A stretch of 42,239 nt of DNA from JAAYZB01 sp937958685. Lineage in GTDB: Bacteria; Bacillota_I; Bacilli_A; Izemoplasmatales; Hujiaoplasmataceae. Positions within the stretch are counted from its first letter, which is position 1, and every line of letters begins with the position of its first letter. A model generated the notes under the pieces. It did no database searches and was not told the origin of the DNA. It saw only the letters and a list, made by a program, of their open reading frames with translations. The stretch lies in NCBI GenBank assembly GCA_036824265.1, contig DAITAL010000010.1, positions 1-42,239 of the forward strand, in the 5' to 3' direction. A program made the position numbers and the translations under genes. Shown in pieces: positions 1-7,156 of the stretch.

Positions 1-17
1 TAAAATTTATGAAAATA

Positions 18-53
18 GAAACAAAGAAAAGGCATCCGCAAAGTCCGGATGCC
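18..53 (-). terminator. Intrinsic terminator, minus strand
   Basis: Perfect 8-bp stem (31-38 with 46-53, GGCATCCG/CGGATGCC) followed on the minus strand by a T-rich tract (18-30). It lies downstream of the tRNA-Gly gene on the same strand with no convincing gene between, so it probably ends the tRNA transcript. Confidence 0.7.
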
Positions 54-293
54 AATGCTGATCAGTGATGCGCATGGAAATTTCCACAACGTTAAAAAGC
101 GTTCGGTGTTTATCATGTATTTATATATTATAATTTCCTAGATGTTAACACCTTTAAGGACAAATTTAAGGACAAAACCATTCATCCAACCCAATCGTGC
201 GAATTGCTCTGAAAAGTGCTGGCAGGGGTTTCTCCTCATGCCGGCCTTGCTGATGATAAGATTATTCTCAAGCCTGAGCGGCTGGTCGATCAC

Positions 294-367
294 TGGAGCA
301 AGCGAGGGGAATCGAACCCCCAACAGTTGCTTGGGAAGCAACGGTTTTACCATTAAACTACACCTGC
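294..367 (-). tRNA. tRNA-Gly (anticodon CCC)
   Basis: Read on the minus strand, a full cloverleaf of 74 nt including an encoded CCA. The acceptor stem GCAGGTG/CGCTTGC pairs throughout (two G-U pairs), the anticodon stem GTTGC/GCAAC closes the loop TTCCCAA giving anticodon CCC (codon GGG), the T arm carries TTCGATT, and the discriminator is U73, as usual for bacterial tRNA-Gly. A possible -10 box (TATAGT on the minus strand, 395-400) lies about 28 bp upstream. From 54 to 293 I see no gene. Confidence 0.93.
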
Positions 368-446
368 GGAAAAAGAACTTGTCGATCGGTATTTACTATA
401 CACGAAAACAAGAGAAAAATCCAGCGTTTTGGTTATTTTGTTGGTG

Positions 447-1028
447 TTACTCTACAAGTCTGTCGCGAAGATTCCGGGTAAGCGCTCTGATCTGCGGCTC
501 TGCCGCGGCTTGTCCGTGGGTTTCGATCAGATGGCCGATGGTGGCGATGAAACCGGTTATTTCCAGATCGGTCAATTGGCGTACCAACGGAACAGCCTGG
601 GCGATGATCGAAGCGATCAGCGACAGCGGTTCATCTTGGAAGAAGCGTTTGAGTTTGTCACGAAAAATCACATCACGGTGCAGATTCACGCGCAAAAGCC
701 GCCGATAGGTCACCGCGGTGGGATCGGTATGGAAGAAGATGGCAATGCGTAGGGCGCCGGCTACGGCAACGGCAACTTGGGCGCTCGTCTCGTCCGTGAA
801 GGGAGAACCGAGCGGTTCGTTGCGAAAACTTGCCAATTTTTCCGATAAGAGTCCTTCTTGAAACTTGAGGACCGCGGCAAACAAGTCCCGCTTTGAGGAG
901 AAGTGGTTGTAGAGGGAACTCTCCTTGATGCCTACGCTGGCAGCAACTTTCCTGATGGTGGCGGCATCATAACCGTCGTCGGCGAAAAGCGCCGACGCTG
1001 CGGACAGAATGCGATTTTTCGTCGACAC
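447..1028 (-). CDS. TetR/AcrR family transcriptional regulator
   Basis: A 193-residue protein of typical TetR length. The N-terminal helix-turn-helix is at about residues 23-55 (IRKVAASVGIKESSLYNHF, then KRDLF), and the rest is a ligand-binding helical domain without recognisable specificity. The start is a GTG at 1028 which shares its first base with the TAG stop of the upstream DUF998 gene (TAGTG), implying translational coupling. The two genes form an operon whose promoter contains two near-identical palindromes at 1697-1733, the probable autoregulatory operator. The inducer is unknown. No terminator follows; transcription may run into the tRNA. Confidence 0.9.
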   Translation of the reverse strand: MSTKNRILSAASALFADDGYDAATIRKVAASVGIKESSLYNHFSSKRDLFAAVLKFQEGLLSEKLASFRNEPLGSPFTDETSAQVAVAVAGALRIAIFFHTDPTAVTYRRLLRVNLHRDVIFRDKLKRFFQDEPLSLIASIIAQAVPLVRQLTDLEITGFIATIGHLIETHGQAAAEPQIRALTRNLRDRLVE

Positions 1029-1684
1029 TACTCGCTCGGCCGCTTGCGATACCCTTTGTCAAACAGGAGCGCGCCGGCCAGGACTAGGATGAAAAGTTGG
1101 AGGGAATAGATACTGATTCTTTCGCCTAGGCCGAGAAGAGTCTCGGGGAGCGACAAGGTCAAAATCACGCCAATGAGCATCAATCCGAGCGTGATGATCG
1201 CCGCGAGTCCCAAGTACTTGCGCGAGGGGTCGTCTTTGTAACCCCAGAAAAAGAGCCCCAGGGATCCCAATGACAGAATTACGACCAATCCCGTCACCAC
1301 CAGATGCATGATGTCCATGAAACTTCCGGAAAAGCCTTCCTCCGACAATGGGAAGAAACTGTAACCGACAAAGGAGATGAAATTCATGATGAAGAACAGG
1401 ACATAAGCGAGCGCGGCGAACTTGTTCACCCTCCCGAGATGCACGATCAACAGACCAAAGCCGAAAAAGTTGATGAAGCAGCCGTGGATGCTCGTGAAGA
1501 TCAGGATTTTATCCCGCACAGGGGAGCTGGCGGCAGTCAGGTCGCTGATCGCCTGTCTGAGTGGCTCGTAGCCATCGTAGAGGATGTTGCCGACAATGAT
1601 GTGGGTGAAGTATAGCAGCACGCCCAAGATGCCCAGGACCGCAAAGATCACATACCAGTAGCGTTTGAAATCAAGTTGTTCCAT
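1028..1684 (-). CDS. DUF998-type integral membrane protein
   Basis: A 218-residue polytopic membrane protein with about six hydrophobic segments. It starts MEQLDFKRYW and resembles DUF998 proteins (function unknown; found in bacteria and archaea). The open frame extends upstream, but the ATG at 1684 is chosen because an AAGGAGG ribosome binding site sits just before it and the promoter lies upstream of that point. It is first in an operon with the TetR regulator, so it is likely the regulated target; by analogy with many TetR-membrane protein pairs it might respond to a membrane-active compound, but nothing in the sequence proves this. Confidence 0.8.
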   Translation of the reverse strand: MEQLDFKRYWYVIFAVLGILGVLLYFTHIIVGNILYDGYEPLRQAISDLTAASSPVRDKILIFTSIHGCFINFFGFGLLIVHLGRVNKFAALAYVLFFIMNFISFVGYSFFPLSEEGFSGSFMDIMHLVVTGLVVILSLGSLGLFFWGYKDDPSRKYLGLAAIITLGLMLIGVILTLSLPETLLGLGERISIYSLQLFILVLAGALLFDKGYRKRPSE

Positions 1685-1696
1685 ATTGACCTCCTT

Positions 1697-1733
1697 ACTA
1701 ACAGATGTTAGTATTATACTAACGATTGTTAGT
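1697..1733. promoter_or_regulatory. Twin palindromic operator for the TetR regulator
   Basis: Two 16-bp perfect palindromes, ACTAACAGATGTTAGT (1697-1712) and ACTAACGATTGTTAGT (1718-1733), share ACTAAC arms and are separated by 5 bp, centres 21 bp apart (two helical turns). One fills the -35/-10 spacer and the other covers the transcription start region of the DUF998-tetR promoter. Confidence 0.8.
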
Positions 1734-1741
1734 TTTGTCAA
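1713..1741 (-). promoter_or_regulatory. Sigma70-type promoter of DUF998-tetR
   Basis: On the minus strand TTGACA (1736-1741), 17-bp spacer, TATAAT (1713-1718): both hexamers are exact consensus, so expression is probably held down by the embedded operator. Confidence 0.85.
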
Positions 1742-1747
1742 GGACAG

Positions 1748-1773
1748 AAAAAAAACGACTTGGACAAGTCGTT
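1748..1773 (-). terminator. Intrinsic terminator of the XRE/LPFL-repeat operon
   Basis: Stem AACGACTT/AAGTCGTT (1754-1761 with 1766-1773), 4-nt loop, followed on the minus strand by eight T. It sits 15 bp after the small repeat protein and immediately before the DUF998 promoter. Confidence 0.8.
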
Positions 1774-1787
1774 CTTTTGGGTGACAA

Positions 1788-2144
1788 TCACTGCTTTTGC
1801 TTTTCTTTCTCCAGATACAGGCGGAAGACCTTCTTGATTTGGGCCTCCGTGAGAAATGGCAGCATCTCATCAAGCGAGATGGTCTCCACATCGGTCTCGA
1901 TGAGCTTGTCGATGATCGCGTCATAGTCGCGCTCATCCATAAACGGAAGGATCGCAACCGGGCGAAGTTTGACTTCCCCGGCCACAGCCCGTTCGAAGAG
2001 ATGCGCGATTTGGTCGGACTCGAGGAAGGGAAGGAGCGCCGCCATGGACACGTTTTCTTCTTTTAGCTCGCCTTTGATCAGGCTTTCGAGCAACTCAGCG
2101 AGTTCTTCTTTTTCGAGAAAGGGCAACATTCTGGTGATTTTCAT
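1788..2144 (-). CDS. Small LPFL-repeat protein of unknown function
   Basis: A 118-residue acidic helical protein built from four degenerate repeats of 28-31 residues, each beginning LPF[LM] (residues 7, 38, 66, 95) followed by an amphipathic helix such as LEKEELAELLESLIKGE. Similar 'PFL' helical repeats follow XRE domains in some Firmicute regulators (recalled, not checked). Of two adjacent ATGs (2147, 2144) the second has better spacing (6 nt) to AAGGAGG. It overlaps the 3' end of the upstream XRE gene by 50 nt, so the two are co-transcribed and probably coupled; a partner or co-regulator role is an inference. Confidence 0.7.
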   Translation of the reverse strand: MKITRMLPFLEKEELAELLESLIKGELKEENVSMAALLPFLESDQIAHLFERAVAGEVKLRPVAILPFMDERDYDAIIDKLIETDVETISLDEMLPFLTEAQIKKVFRLYLEKEKQKQ

Positions 2145-2676
2145 CATATACCTCCTTGATCATTTTTCGTTCAGCTGGCGACAGCATTCGTCTGATCCGC
2201 TCGATTTCCAACGGATAGCCCTTTTCGCGATGCTCCCTGATCAGCCAGATCCTTTCGGTTTCCGACAACCTTGGCCAGAGGTTTTCGTCCGTGGGGATCC
2301 GGTTCTCAAGCAGCAGGTGGAGGGCATAGCGTCTTTCTTCAAGACTGAGACGGTGGATGATGTCCGTCAAGCTCAGATTGCAGATGTTTCGGAGCGTGGC
2401 CTCATGGATCAACCAGGAGCGGTCGTGTTCCTGAAGCGCCGCCTCGACGTCGTCGATGATCGGCGCCTGGTCAAGACACAGAATCTCCTCGGGCGAGACG
2501 TGAAACAGCGCCATGAGCATCACGAAGTTGTCGATTGAGGGCAACGCTCGGCCGGTTTCCCAGCGGGATACCGCCTGGTGGGTCACATACAGGGTGTTGG
2601 CGATATTTTCCTGGGTCAGCGCATGGCGCTGTCTGAGTTCGGCAAGTTTCCTGCCAATCCTGATTTGATCGAGCAT
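2095..2676 (-). CDS. XRE-family helix-turn-helix regulator
   Basis: A 193-residue protein with an N-terminal Cro/C1-type HTH at about residues 5-60 (IGRKLAELRQRHALTQENIA, then VTHQAVSRWETGRALP). The C-terminal part carries three short repeats of the form LSxxERxxxI (around LSLEERRYAL, LSETERIWLI, LSPAERKMIK). Its end overlaps the following LPFL-repeat gene by 50 nt. Upstream there is a possible -10 box and a GAAGGTG ribosome binding site. Target genes are unknown. The repeat-rich C-terminus next to a repeat protein suggests that the pair may once have been, or acts as, a single regulator. Confidence 0.85.
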   Translation of the reverse strand: MLDQIRIGRKLAELRQRHALTQENIANTLYVTHQAVSRWETGRALPSIDNFVMLMALFHVSPEEILCLDQAPIIDDVEAALQEHDRSWLIHEATLRNICNLSLTDIIHRLSLEERRYALHLLLENRIPTDENLWPRLSETERIWLIREHREKGYPLEIERIRRMLSPAERKMIKEVYDENHQNVALSRKRRTR

Positions 2677-2758
2677 TTTATCACCTTCTTAGCCTGTTTC
2701 GTAGCTACGCCTATAGTATAACACTTTCCCGAAAGAAGAAAAGCAACCTGTGATTGAG

Positions 2759-2785
2759 TCAAAAAACCTGAAGAATTGTTCAGGT
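2759..2785 (-). terminator. Terminator-like hairpin, minus strand
   Basis: Stem ACCTGAA/TTCAGGT (2766-2772 with 2779-2785), followed on the minus strand by a T6 run. No convincing minus-strand gene ends here (a weak 74-codon frame at 2786-3010 does); it may insulate the XRE operon from transcription opposite to the hydrogenase promoter. Confidence 0.55.
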
Positions 2786-2810
2786 CTATCGACATTCTTC
2801 CCGCATGCGG

Positions 2811-2839
2811 TTGACAGTCTTTATTACCAAAGTTATAAT
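2811..2839 (+). promoter_or_regulatory. Consensus promoter of the hydCBA operon
   Basis: TTGACA (2811-2816), 17-bp spacer, TATAAT (2834-2839). The hexamers are exact consensus. The predicted start near 2846 lies about 235 nt before the first hydrogenase gene. Confidence 0.82.
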
Positions 2840-2845
2840 AGATTT

Positions 2846-3082
2846 ATCGAGAGACAGATGAAGGAGGCCAGTTTCATTATCGACGGACGCATTCTTAGTT
2901 AGCCGTTTTAGTGTGCCGGTGCGTCTGTTGCTGTAAGATACCTCATGTGTTCTGCCTGGAGTTTTGCCAGAGAGGAAACGTTCCAAGACCGTCAATTCGG
3001 TGACGTCCAATCGTCGAGGAGCCCATTTCCCTGTTTTTTTGTTTGTGGAAAGCGATCAAATTCTATAGATTAGGAGAACAAC
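2846..3082 (+). promoter_or_regulatory. Long structured 5' leader of hydCBA
   Basis: About 235 nt of untranslated leader. It contains an 11-bp stem (2881-2891 with 2920-2930, two G-U pairs) enclosing a 28-nt loop, a CTGG/CCAG hairpin near 2957-2971, an ACCG/CGGT hairpin near 2988-3001, a GACG/CGTC hairpin at 3002-3015 and a T7-8 run at 3033-3040. I do not recognise a known riboswitch class and see no clear expression platform apart from the AGGAGA ribosome binding site at 3071-3076. A 14-codon frame (ATGAAGGAG...TAG) from about 2858 could be a leader peptide. Function unknown. Confidence 0.5.
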
Positions 3083-3544
3083 ATGTCACTAGAATCCATC
3101 TTGAGCAAGTTCACCAAGGCGGAAACCAACTTGCTCGAAATCTTGCTGCAGTATCAGGAAACCAAGACCGATCACGCGATCACCGAAGCCGAAGTCGGAC
3201 AAATCGCCGCCTATCTGGGGGTGACGGAAACCAAGGTCGCTAGCGTGATCTCCTTTTACACGCTGCTCTCAATGAAACCAAAGGGGCGCTATGTCATTCA
3301 AGTCTGCAAGAACATTCCCTGCTTCGTCAACGAGCAGACGGCGATCACGAGAACACTGGAAAAAATTCTCGGGATCCATGCCGGCGAGACGACCGCCAAC
3401 AACCTGTTCACGCTGGAATACACCAGTTGCCTGGGCTGTTGCGACAATGCGCCGGCGATGCGGATCGACGGAAAAATCTATGCCAATCTGACCCCCGACA
3501 AGGTCAAGGCGATTATTTCCGAGTATCGGGGGCGCAGCTCATGA
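3083..3544 (+). CDS. hydC: NADH-dependent/bifurcating hydrogenase subunit, NuoE-like (HydC)
   Basis: A 153-residue thioredoxin-like [2Fe-2S] ferredoxin of the NuoE/HydC family. Cluster ligands are visible as C75 and C80 (CKNIPC) and C116 and C120 (CLGCC), after an N-terminal helical domain. In HydABC-type enzymes it relays electrons between the flavin subunit and the hydrogenase. It is first in the operon, with AGGAGA upstream of the ATG, and its TGA overlaps the next start (ATGA). The order hydC-hydB-hydA is the usual one for NAD(P)-linked or electron-bifurcating [FeFe]-hydrogenases. Confidence 0.93.
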   Translation: MSLESILSKFTKAETNLLEILLQYQETKTDHAITEAEVGQIAAYLGVTETKVASVISFYTLLSMKPKGRYVIQVCKNIPCFVNEQTAITRTLEKILGIHAGETTANNLFTLEYTSCLGCCDNAPAMRIDGKIYANLTPDKVKAIISEYRGRSS

Positions 3545-4797
3545 TCGAAATGCGCCTGGTCTCGAAGCGGTGCGGGATCATCAATCCGCTCTCGATTGAC
3601 GATTATCAGAAAGCGGACGGTTATGAAACCTTTAGAAAGGCGCTCGCGCGCGACAAGATCAAACTGATCGAGGAAATCGAGAAATCGGCGCTGCGCGGCC
3701 GCGGCGGCGCCGGTTTTCCCGTGCATCTCAAGATCATGGGGCTCGCCAAGGAAACCGGTCCGGTCAAATATGTCATCTGCAACGCCGACGAGGGCGAGCC
3801 TGGCAACTTCAAGGATCGCTATCTGATGGAAAACGATCCCCACGCGATCATCGAGGGCATGTTGATCACCGCCTATATGGCAAGCGCAACCAAGGGATTC
3901 ATCTATATTCGTGGGGAATACAATCACGCCTATAACACGCTGGAATGGGCGATCGCCGAAGCCCGCCGGCTCAAGCTGTTGGGTGATGCCATCCTCGACA
4001 CGGAGTTTTCGTTCGACATCGAACTGCGTTCGGGCGGGGGCTCGTATGTCTGCGGCGAGGAATTCGCGTTGATCGAATCGATCGAGGGCAAACCGGGACG
4101 GACCCGGGTCAAACCGCCGTTTCCGACGCAGAAAGGTCTTTATGGGCTGCCCACGCTCATCAACAACGTCGAGACGTTCGCGACGATCCCGCTGATCATC
4201 AAGATGGGGGGGAAAGCCTATGCCAGGATCGGCACGAAATCATCGACCGGCACCAAGCTGATCTCGCTATCGGGAAACGTCAACGAGAAAGGTGTCTTCG
4301 AGATCCCCTTTGGTGTGACCATCCGTCAGGTGATCGAGGAACTGGGACATGGTGTTGCCAACGGCCGGAAACTGAAGATGGTCCAGCTCGGCGGCGCCTG
4401 CGGACCGATCATCCCCGAGTACATGCTCGACATGATGATCGACTTTGAGCGGTTCGAGGAATTCGAGTCGAAGACCGGCGCCGGGGCAATCATCGTGATC
4501 GACGACCGATTCGACATCTTCGACATCCTCATGAATGTCGTCGGCTTCTTCGAGCACGAATCTTGCGGCAAGTGCACTCCCTGCCGGGAAGGGCATCAGC
4601 AACTCAGGATCATTCTGCAAAAATTCATCGACAAGACCGCCGGCGTCAAGGATCTCGTCTCGCTCGAGTCCCTCGCCCGGGTCATGCACCAGACATCCCT
4701 GTGCGGTCTCGGCCAGACATCGCCGACCGCGATCATCTCGACCCTCAGGTACTTCCGGGACGATTACATCGACCGGATGGACTCCCTGATCCTTTAG
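3541..4797 (+). CDS. hydB: NuoF-like flavin/NADH-binding hydrogenase subunit (HydB, minimal form)
   Basis: A 418-residue NuoF-family protein that would bind NADH and FMN. It has GRGGAGFP (53-60), NADEGEPG (81-88) and the [4Fe-4S] ligands C342, C345, C348 (ESCGKCTPCREG) and C388. The ATG at 3541 is chosen because it overlaps the hydC stop (ATGA); the frame opens earlier but that part is inside hydC. HydB of well-studied bifurcating enzymes is about 600 residues, with an extra N-terminal [2Fe-2S] domain and C-terminal 2[4Fe-4S] domain; both are absent, so the subunit has the size of complex-I NuoF. Whether this trimer can bifurcate cannot be judged here. Confidence 0.93.
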   Translation: MIEMRLVSKRCGIINPLSIDDYQKADGYETFRKALARDKIKLIEEIEKSALRGRGGAGFPVHLKIMGLAKETGPVKYVICNADEGEPGNFKDRYLMENDPHAIIEGMLITAYMASATKGFIYIRGEYNHAYNTLEWAIAEARRLKLLGDAILDTEFSFDIELRSGGGSYVCGEEFALIESIEGKPGRTRVKPPFPTQKGLYGLPTLINNVETFATIPLIIKMGGKAYARIGTKSSTGTKLISLSGNVNEKGVFEIPFGVTIRQVIEELGHGVANGRKLKMVQLGGACGPIIPEYMLDMMIDFERFEEFESKTGAGAIIVIDDRFDIFDILMNVVGFFEHESCGKCTPCREGHQQLRIILQKFIDKTAGVKDLVSLESLARVMHQTSLCGLGQTSPTAIISTLRYFRDDYIDRMDSLIL

Positions 4798-4810
4798 GAG
4801 GCATGACATC

Positions 4811-6541
4811 ATGGTCAATTTGAGAATCAACAACCGCGAACTGGCGGTCGCCGAGGGATCGACGATCCTCGAAGCCGCCCGGACGAACAACATCAAAATC
4901 CCCACGCTCTGTCATTATCCGGATCTCGGCATCCAGTCCGATTGCCGCATCTGCGTCGTCGAAATCGAGGGGCAGAAAGGCCTGGCGACATCCTGCTCGA
5001 CGATTGTCAGGGACGGGATGGTCGTGAAGACCAACTCTCCCCGCGTCCTCAACGCCCGCAAGACGATCACCGAACTGATTCTCGCCAATCATGACGCCAA
5101 CTGTACGGCTTGTCCGAAAAACCTGAGTTGCGAGCTGCAGTCGCTGGCCAACAAACTGGGGATCGACGAGAACCGGTTCCAATCAGTGCTCACGCTCTCG
5201 CCGCTTGATGAGGGCAATCCCGCGCTGATCCGCAACCCGAACCGTTGCATCAAGTGCGGCCGCTGCGTCGATGTCTGCAAGAACATCCAGGGCGTCGGGG
5301 TGTTGGAGTTGATGGGCCGCAGTCACCACTTGAAAATCGTCCCGGCCTTCGACCACTGCCTGTCGGACCTGTTCTGCACCTACTGTGGGCAATGCGCAGC
5401 CGTCTGTCCGGTTGGCGCGATCACGGAAAAAGACGATACCGACATCGTCTGGCGCGCGCTCAACCACCACGACAAGCATGTCATCGTCCAGGTTGCCCCC
5501 GCGATCCGGGTCTCGCTGGCAGAAGAGGCGAACATGAATCCGGGGACGGTGTGCACCGGCAAGATCGTGACCGCTTTGAAACTGCTTGGCTTCGATCAAG
5601 TGTTCGACACCGACTTCACTGCCGATCTGACGATCATCGAGGAAGGCAATGAACTGATACACAGGCTGACTTCGGGAGGAGTGCTCCCGATGATGACTTC
5701 CTGCTGTCCCGGTTGGATCAACTTCGCCGAACAGCATTATCCGGAAATCCTGCCGCACATCTCTTCATGCAAATCCCCACAACAGATGTTCGGAGCGCTC
5801 GCCAAAACCTATTACGCCGAGAAGATGGGTCTTGAACCCGCAAACGTGTTTGTCGTCTCCATCATGCCATGCACCGCCAAGAAATACGAGGCCGGCCGCA
5901 AAGAGATGCGTGCAAATGAGGATTTGCCGGACGTTGACGTCGTGCTCACGACCCGGGAACTTGGTAAAATGCTAAGGCAGATGGGTATCGACTTCGCCAA
6001 TTTGGCCGAAACACCGTTCGACGATCCCTTTGGCATCACGACCGGGGCGGCCGCCATCTTCGGCGCTTCCGGCGGCGTGATGGAGGCTGCCTTGAGGACA
6101 GTGTACGAGGTCGTCAATGGCGAGCCGTTGACGAATCTCGATTTCACAGACGTCCGCGGTCTCGATGGCGTCAAGGAAACCGTTGTGAAACTGGCGGAAA
6201 AACCGTACCGCTTTGCGGTCGCCAACAATCTGAAGAACGCGCGGCTGATGGCCGAGGCGGTCAAGGCGGGCACTTCTCCCTATGCCTTCATCGAGGTCAT
6301 GTGCTGTCCCGGGGGCTGTATCGGTGGCGGCGGCCAACCATACGGCACGATCACAAAGACAAGACTTGATCGGATCAAGGCAACTTACCAGGTCGATGCC
6401 GCGATGCCAATCCGCAAGTCGCATGAAAACCCTGCGATCGCCAAGTTGTACCAGGAGTATCTCGATCGCCCGCTGGGCGAGCAAAGCCACAACCTGTTGC
6501 ATACGCACTATCACGCAAGGAGAGGGAAGCCCAACAATTAA
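4811..6541 (+). CDS. hydA: [FeFe]-hydrogenase catalytic subunit (HydA)
   Basis: A 576-residue group A [FeFe]-hydrogenase with the modular layout of Clostridium pasteurianum CpI and almost the same length. In order: a [2Fe-2S] domain (C34, C45, C48, C62), a His-Cys3 [4Fe-4S] site (H94, C98, C101, C107), two [4Fe-4S] clusters (C146/149/152/156 and C189/192/195/199), then the H-domain with TSCCPGW (296-302; C298 is the likely proton-transfer Cys, C299 a ligand), MPCTAKK (C353) and CCPGGCIGGGGQP (C499, C503). Residue 498, usually Ala in the VMACPGGC motif, is Cys. AGGAGG lies upstream and a terminator follows. It reduces protons or oxidises H2 with electrons from NADH and/or ferredoxin. Maturases HydEFG are not in the window. 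Confidence 0.96.
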   Translation: MVNLRINNRELAVAEGSTILEAARTNNIKIPTLCHYPDLGIQSDCRICVVEIEGQKGLATSCSTIVRDGMVVKTNSPRVLNARKTITELILANHDANCTACPKNLSCELQSLANKLGIDENRFQSVLTLSPLDEGNPALIRNPNRCIKCGRCVDVCKNIQGVGVLELMGRSHHLKIVPAFDHCLSDLFCTYCGQCAAVCPVGAITEKDDTDIVWRALNHHDKHVIVQVAPAIRVSLAEEANMNPGTVCTGKIVTALKLLGFDQVFDTDFTADLTIIEEGNELIHRLTSGGVLPMMTSCCPGWINFAEQHYPEILPHISSCKSPQQMFGALAKTYYAEKMGLEPANVFVVSIMPCTAKKYEAGRKEMRANEDLPDVDVVLTTRELGKMLRQMGIDFANLAETPFDDPFGITTGAAAIFGASGGVMEAALRTVYEVVNGEPLTNLDFTDVRGLDGVKETVVKLAEKPYRFAVANNLKNARLMAEAVKAGTSPYAFIEVMCCPGGCIGGGGQPYGTITKTRLDRIKATYQVDAAMPIRKSHENPAIAKLYQEYLDRPLGEQSHNLLHTHYHARRGKPNN

Positions 6542-6557
6542 TCACGCTTACCATAGG

Positions 6558-6588
6558 AAGATGCGGTCAAATTCACGCATCTTTTTTT
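6558..6588 (+). terminator. Intrinsic terminator of hydCBA
   Basis: Stem AAGATGCG/CGCATCTT (6558-6565 with 6576-6583), 10-nt loop, then a T7 run, starting 16 bp after the hydA stop. Confidence 0.88.
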
Positions 6589-6724
6589 GTCTTGGTTTTA
6601 TTGTGTTTGTTGATGTGTATATGGGAAAACCTTGGATTCGTGATAGTTTTTTTATGGTTTTTTTATTTGAATATTGCTAAAACTTTCAATCCATGCCAGA
6701 TTAGTACCATAAGGTTTATCGACA

Positions 6725-6767
6725 AACAAAAAAACCGATTTCGCCCTTAAGCCGGAATCGGTTTTTT
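6725..6767. terminator. Bidirectional terminator downstream of yneF
   Basis: Stem AAACCGATT/AATCGGTTT (6732-6740 with 6756-6764), with A- and T-runs on both sides; its minus-strand T-run ends yneF, which stops 2 bp away. The stretch 6589-6724 before it is AT-rich and I see no gene in it. Confidence 0.8.
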
Positions 6768-6768
6768 C

Positions 6769-6984
6769 TTATTTCGCCTGCTTCATTGAAGCCATGACTT
6801 GTCGGACTTGCTTCTCGGAAGGTGTCCTGCCCATCTGCGACATCATCGCCCTGACCATCTGCTCGGTGATCGGGGGATTCTTCTCGAGATAGTTTTTGAA
6901 ATAGCGCTTCGCCAGGACGAAGCCGAGGATCAGACCGACGAGCAGCGTTACGATCGGCAACACGATTTGCAGCCACACGGGCAT
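6769..6984 (-). CDS. yneF: YneF family small membrane protein (UPF0154)
   Basis: A 71-residue protein with one N-terminal membrane helix (IVLPIVTLLVGLILGFVLA) and a conserved cytosolic tail ENPPITEQ-like (here KNPPITEQMVRAMMSQMGRTPSEKQV) that is characteristic of YneF/UPF0154 of Bacillota and mollicutes. Function unknown. Three starts are possible (GTG 6993, ATG 6990, ATG 6984); the last gives the best spacing to AAGGAG. It is a single gene with its own promoter (7011-7040) and terminator. Confidence 0.88.
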   Translation of the reverse strand: MPVWLQIVLPIVTLLVGLILGFVLAKRYFKNYLEKNPPITEQMVRAMMSQMGRTPSEKQVRQVMASMKQAK

Positions 6985-7010
6985 TGTCATCACTCCTTCA
7001 TGTCGGTATT

Positions 7011-7040
7011 ATTGTATCACGAACCCTGGTTTTTTGACAA
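7011..7040 (-). promoter_or_regulatory. Promoter of yneF
   Basis: Minus strand TTGTCA (7035-7040), 18-bp spacer, TACAAT (7011-7016), about 20 bp before the ribosome binding site. Confidence 0.65.
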
Positions 7041-7093
7041 GACAATTCGCTTGGGCAATTCGCGGGAAAAACCATCTGAATGCCTAAAGCATC

Positions 7094-7122
7094 TTTACAA
7101 AATCATCTTTGCTTGATACAAT
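7094..7122 (+). promoter_or_regulatory. Promoter of the ferredoxin gene
   Basis: TTTACA (7094-7099), 17-bp spacer, TACAAT (7117-7122), followed by GGGAGGG at 7144-7150. Confidence 0.72.
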
Positions 7123-7156
7123 AGTAGCGGTTTGAAAATCAAAGGGAGGGATAACC

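Noticed and set aside
138..353. A 71-codon minus-strand frame across the tRNA-Gly gene and a tandem AAGGACAAA repeat (about 157-177), considered as an integrase attachment site
   Set aside because: The frame runs through the tRNA; no integrase or duplicated tRNA 3' end is visible in the window, so an attachment site cannot be supported.
2786..3010. A 74-codon minus-strand frame that ends next to a terminator-like hairpin
   Set aside because: It starts with TTG without a ribosome binding site, has no recognisable similarity, and lies opposite the consensus hydrogenase promoter and its leader. The hairpin after it kept me from excluding it fully.
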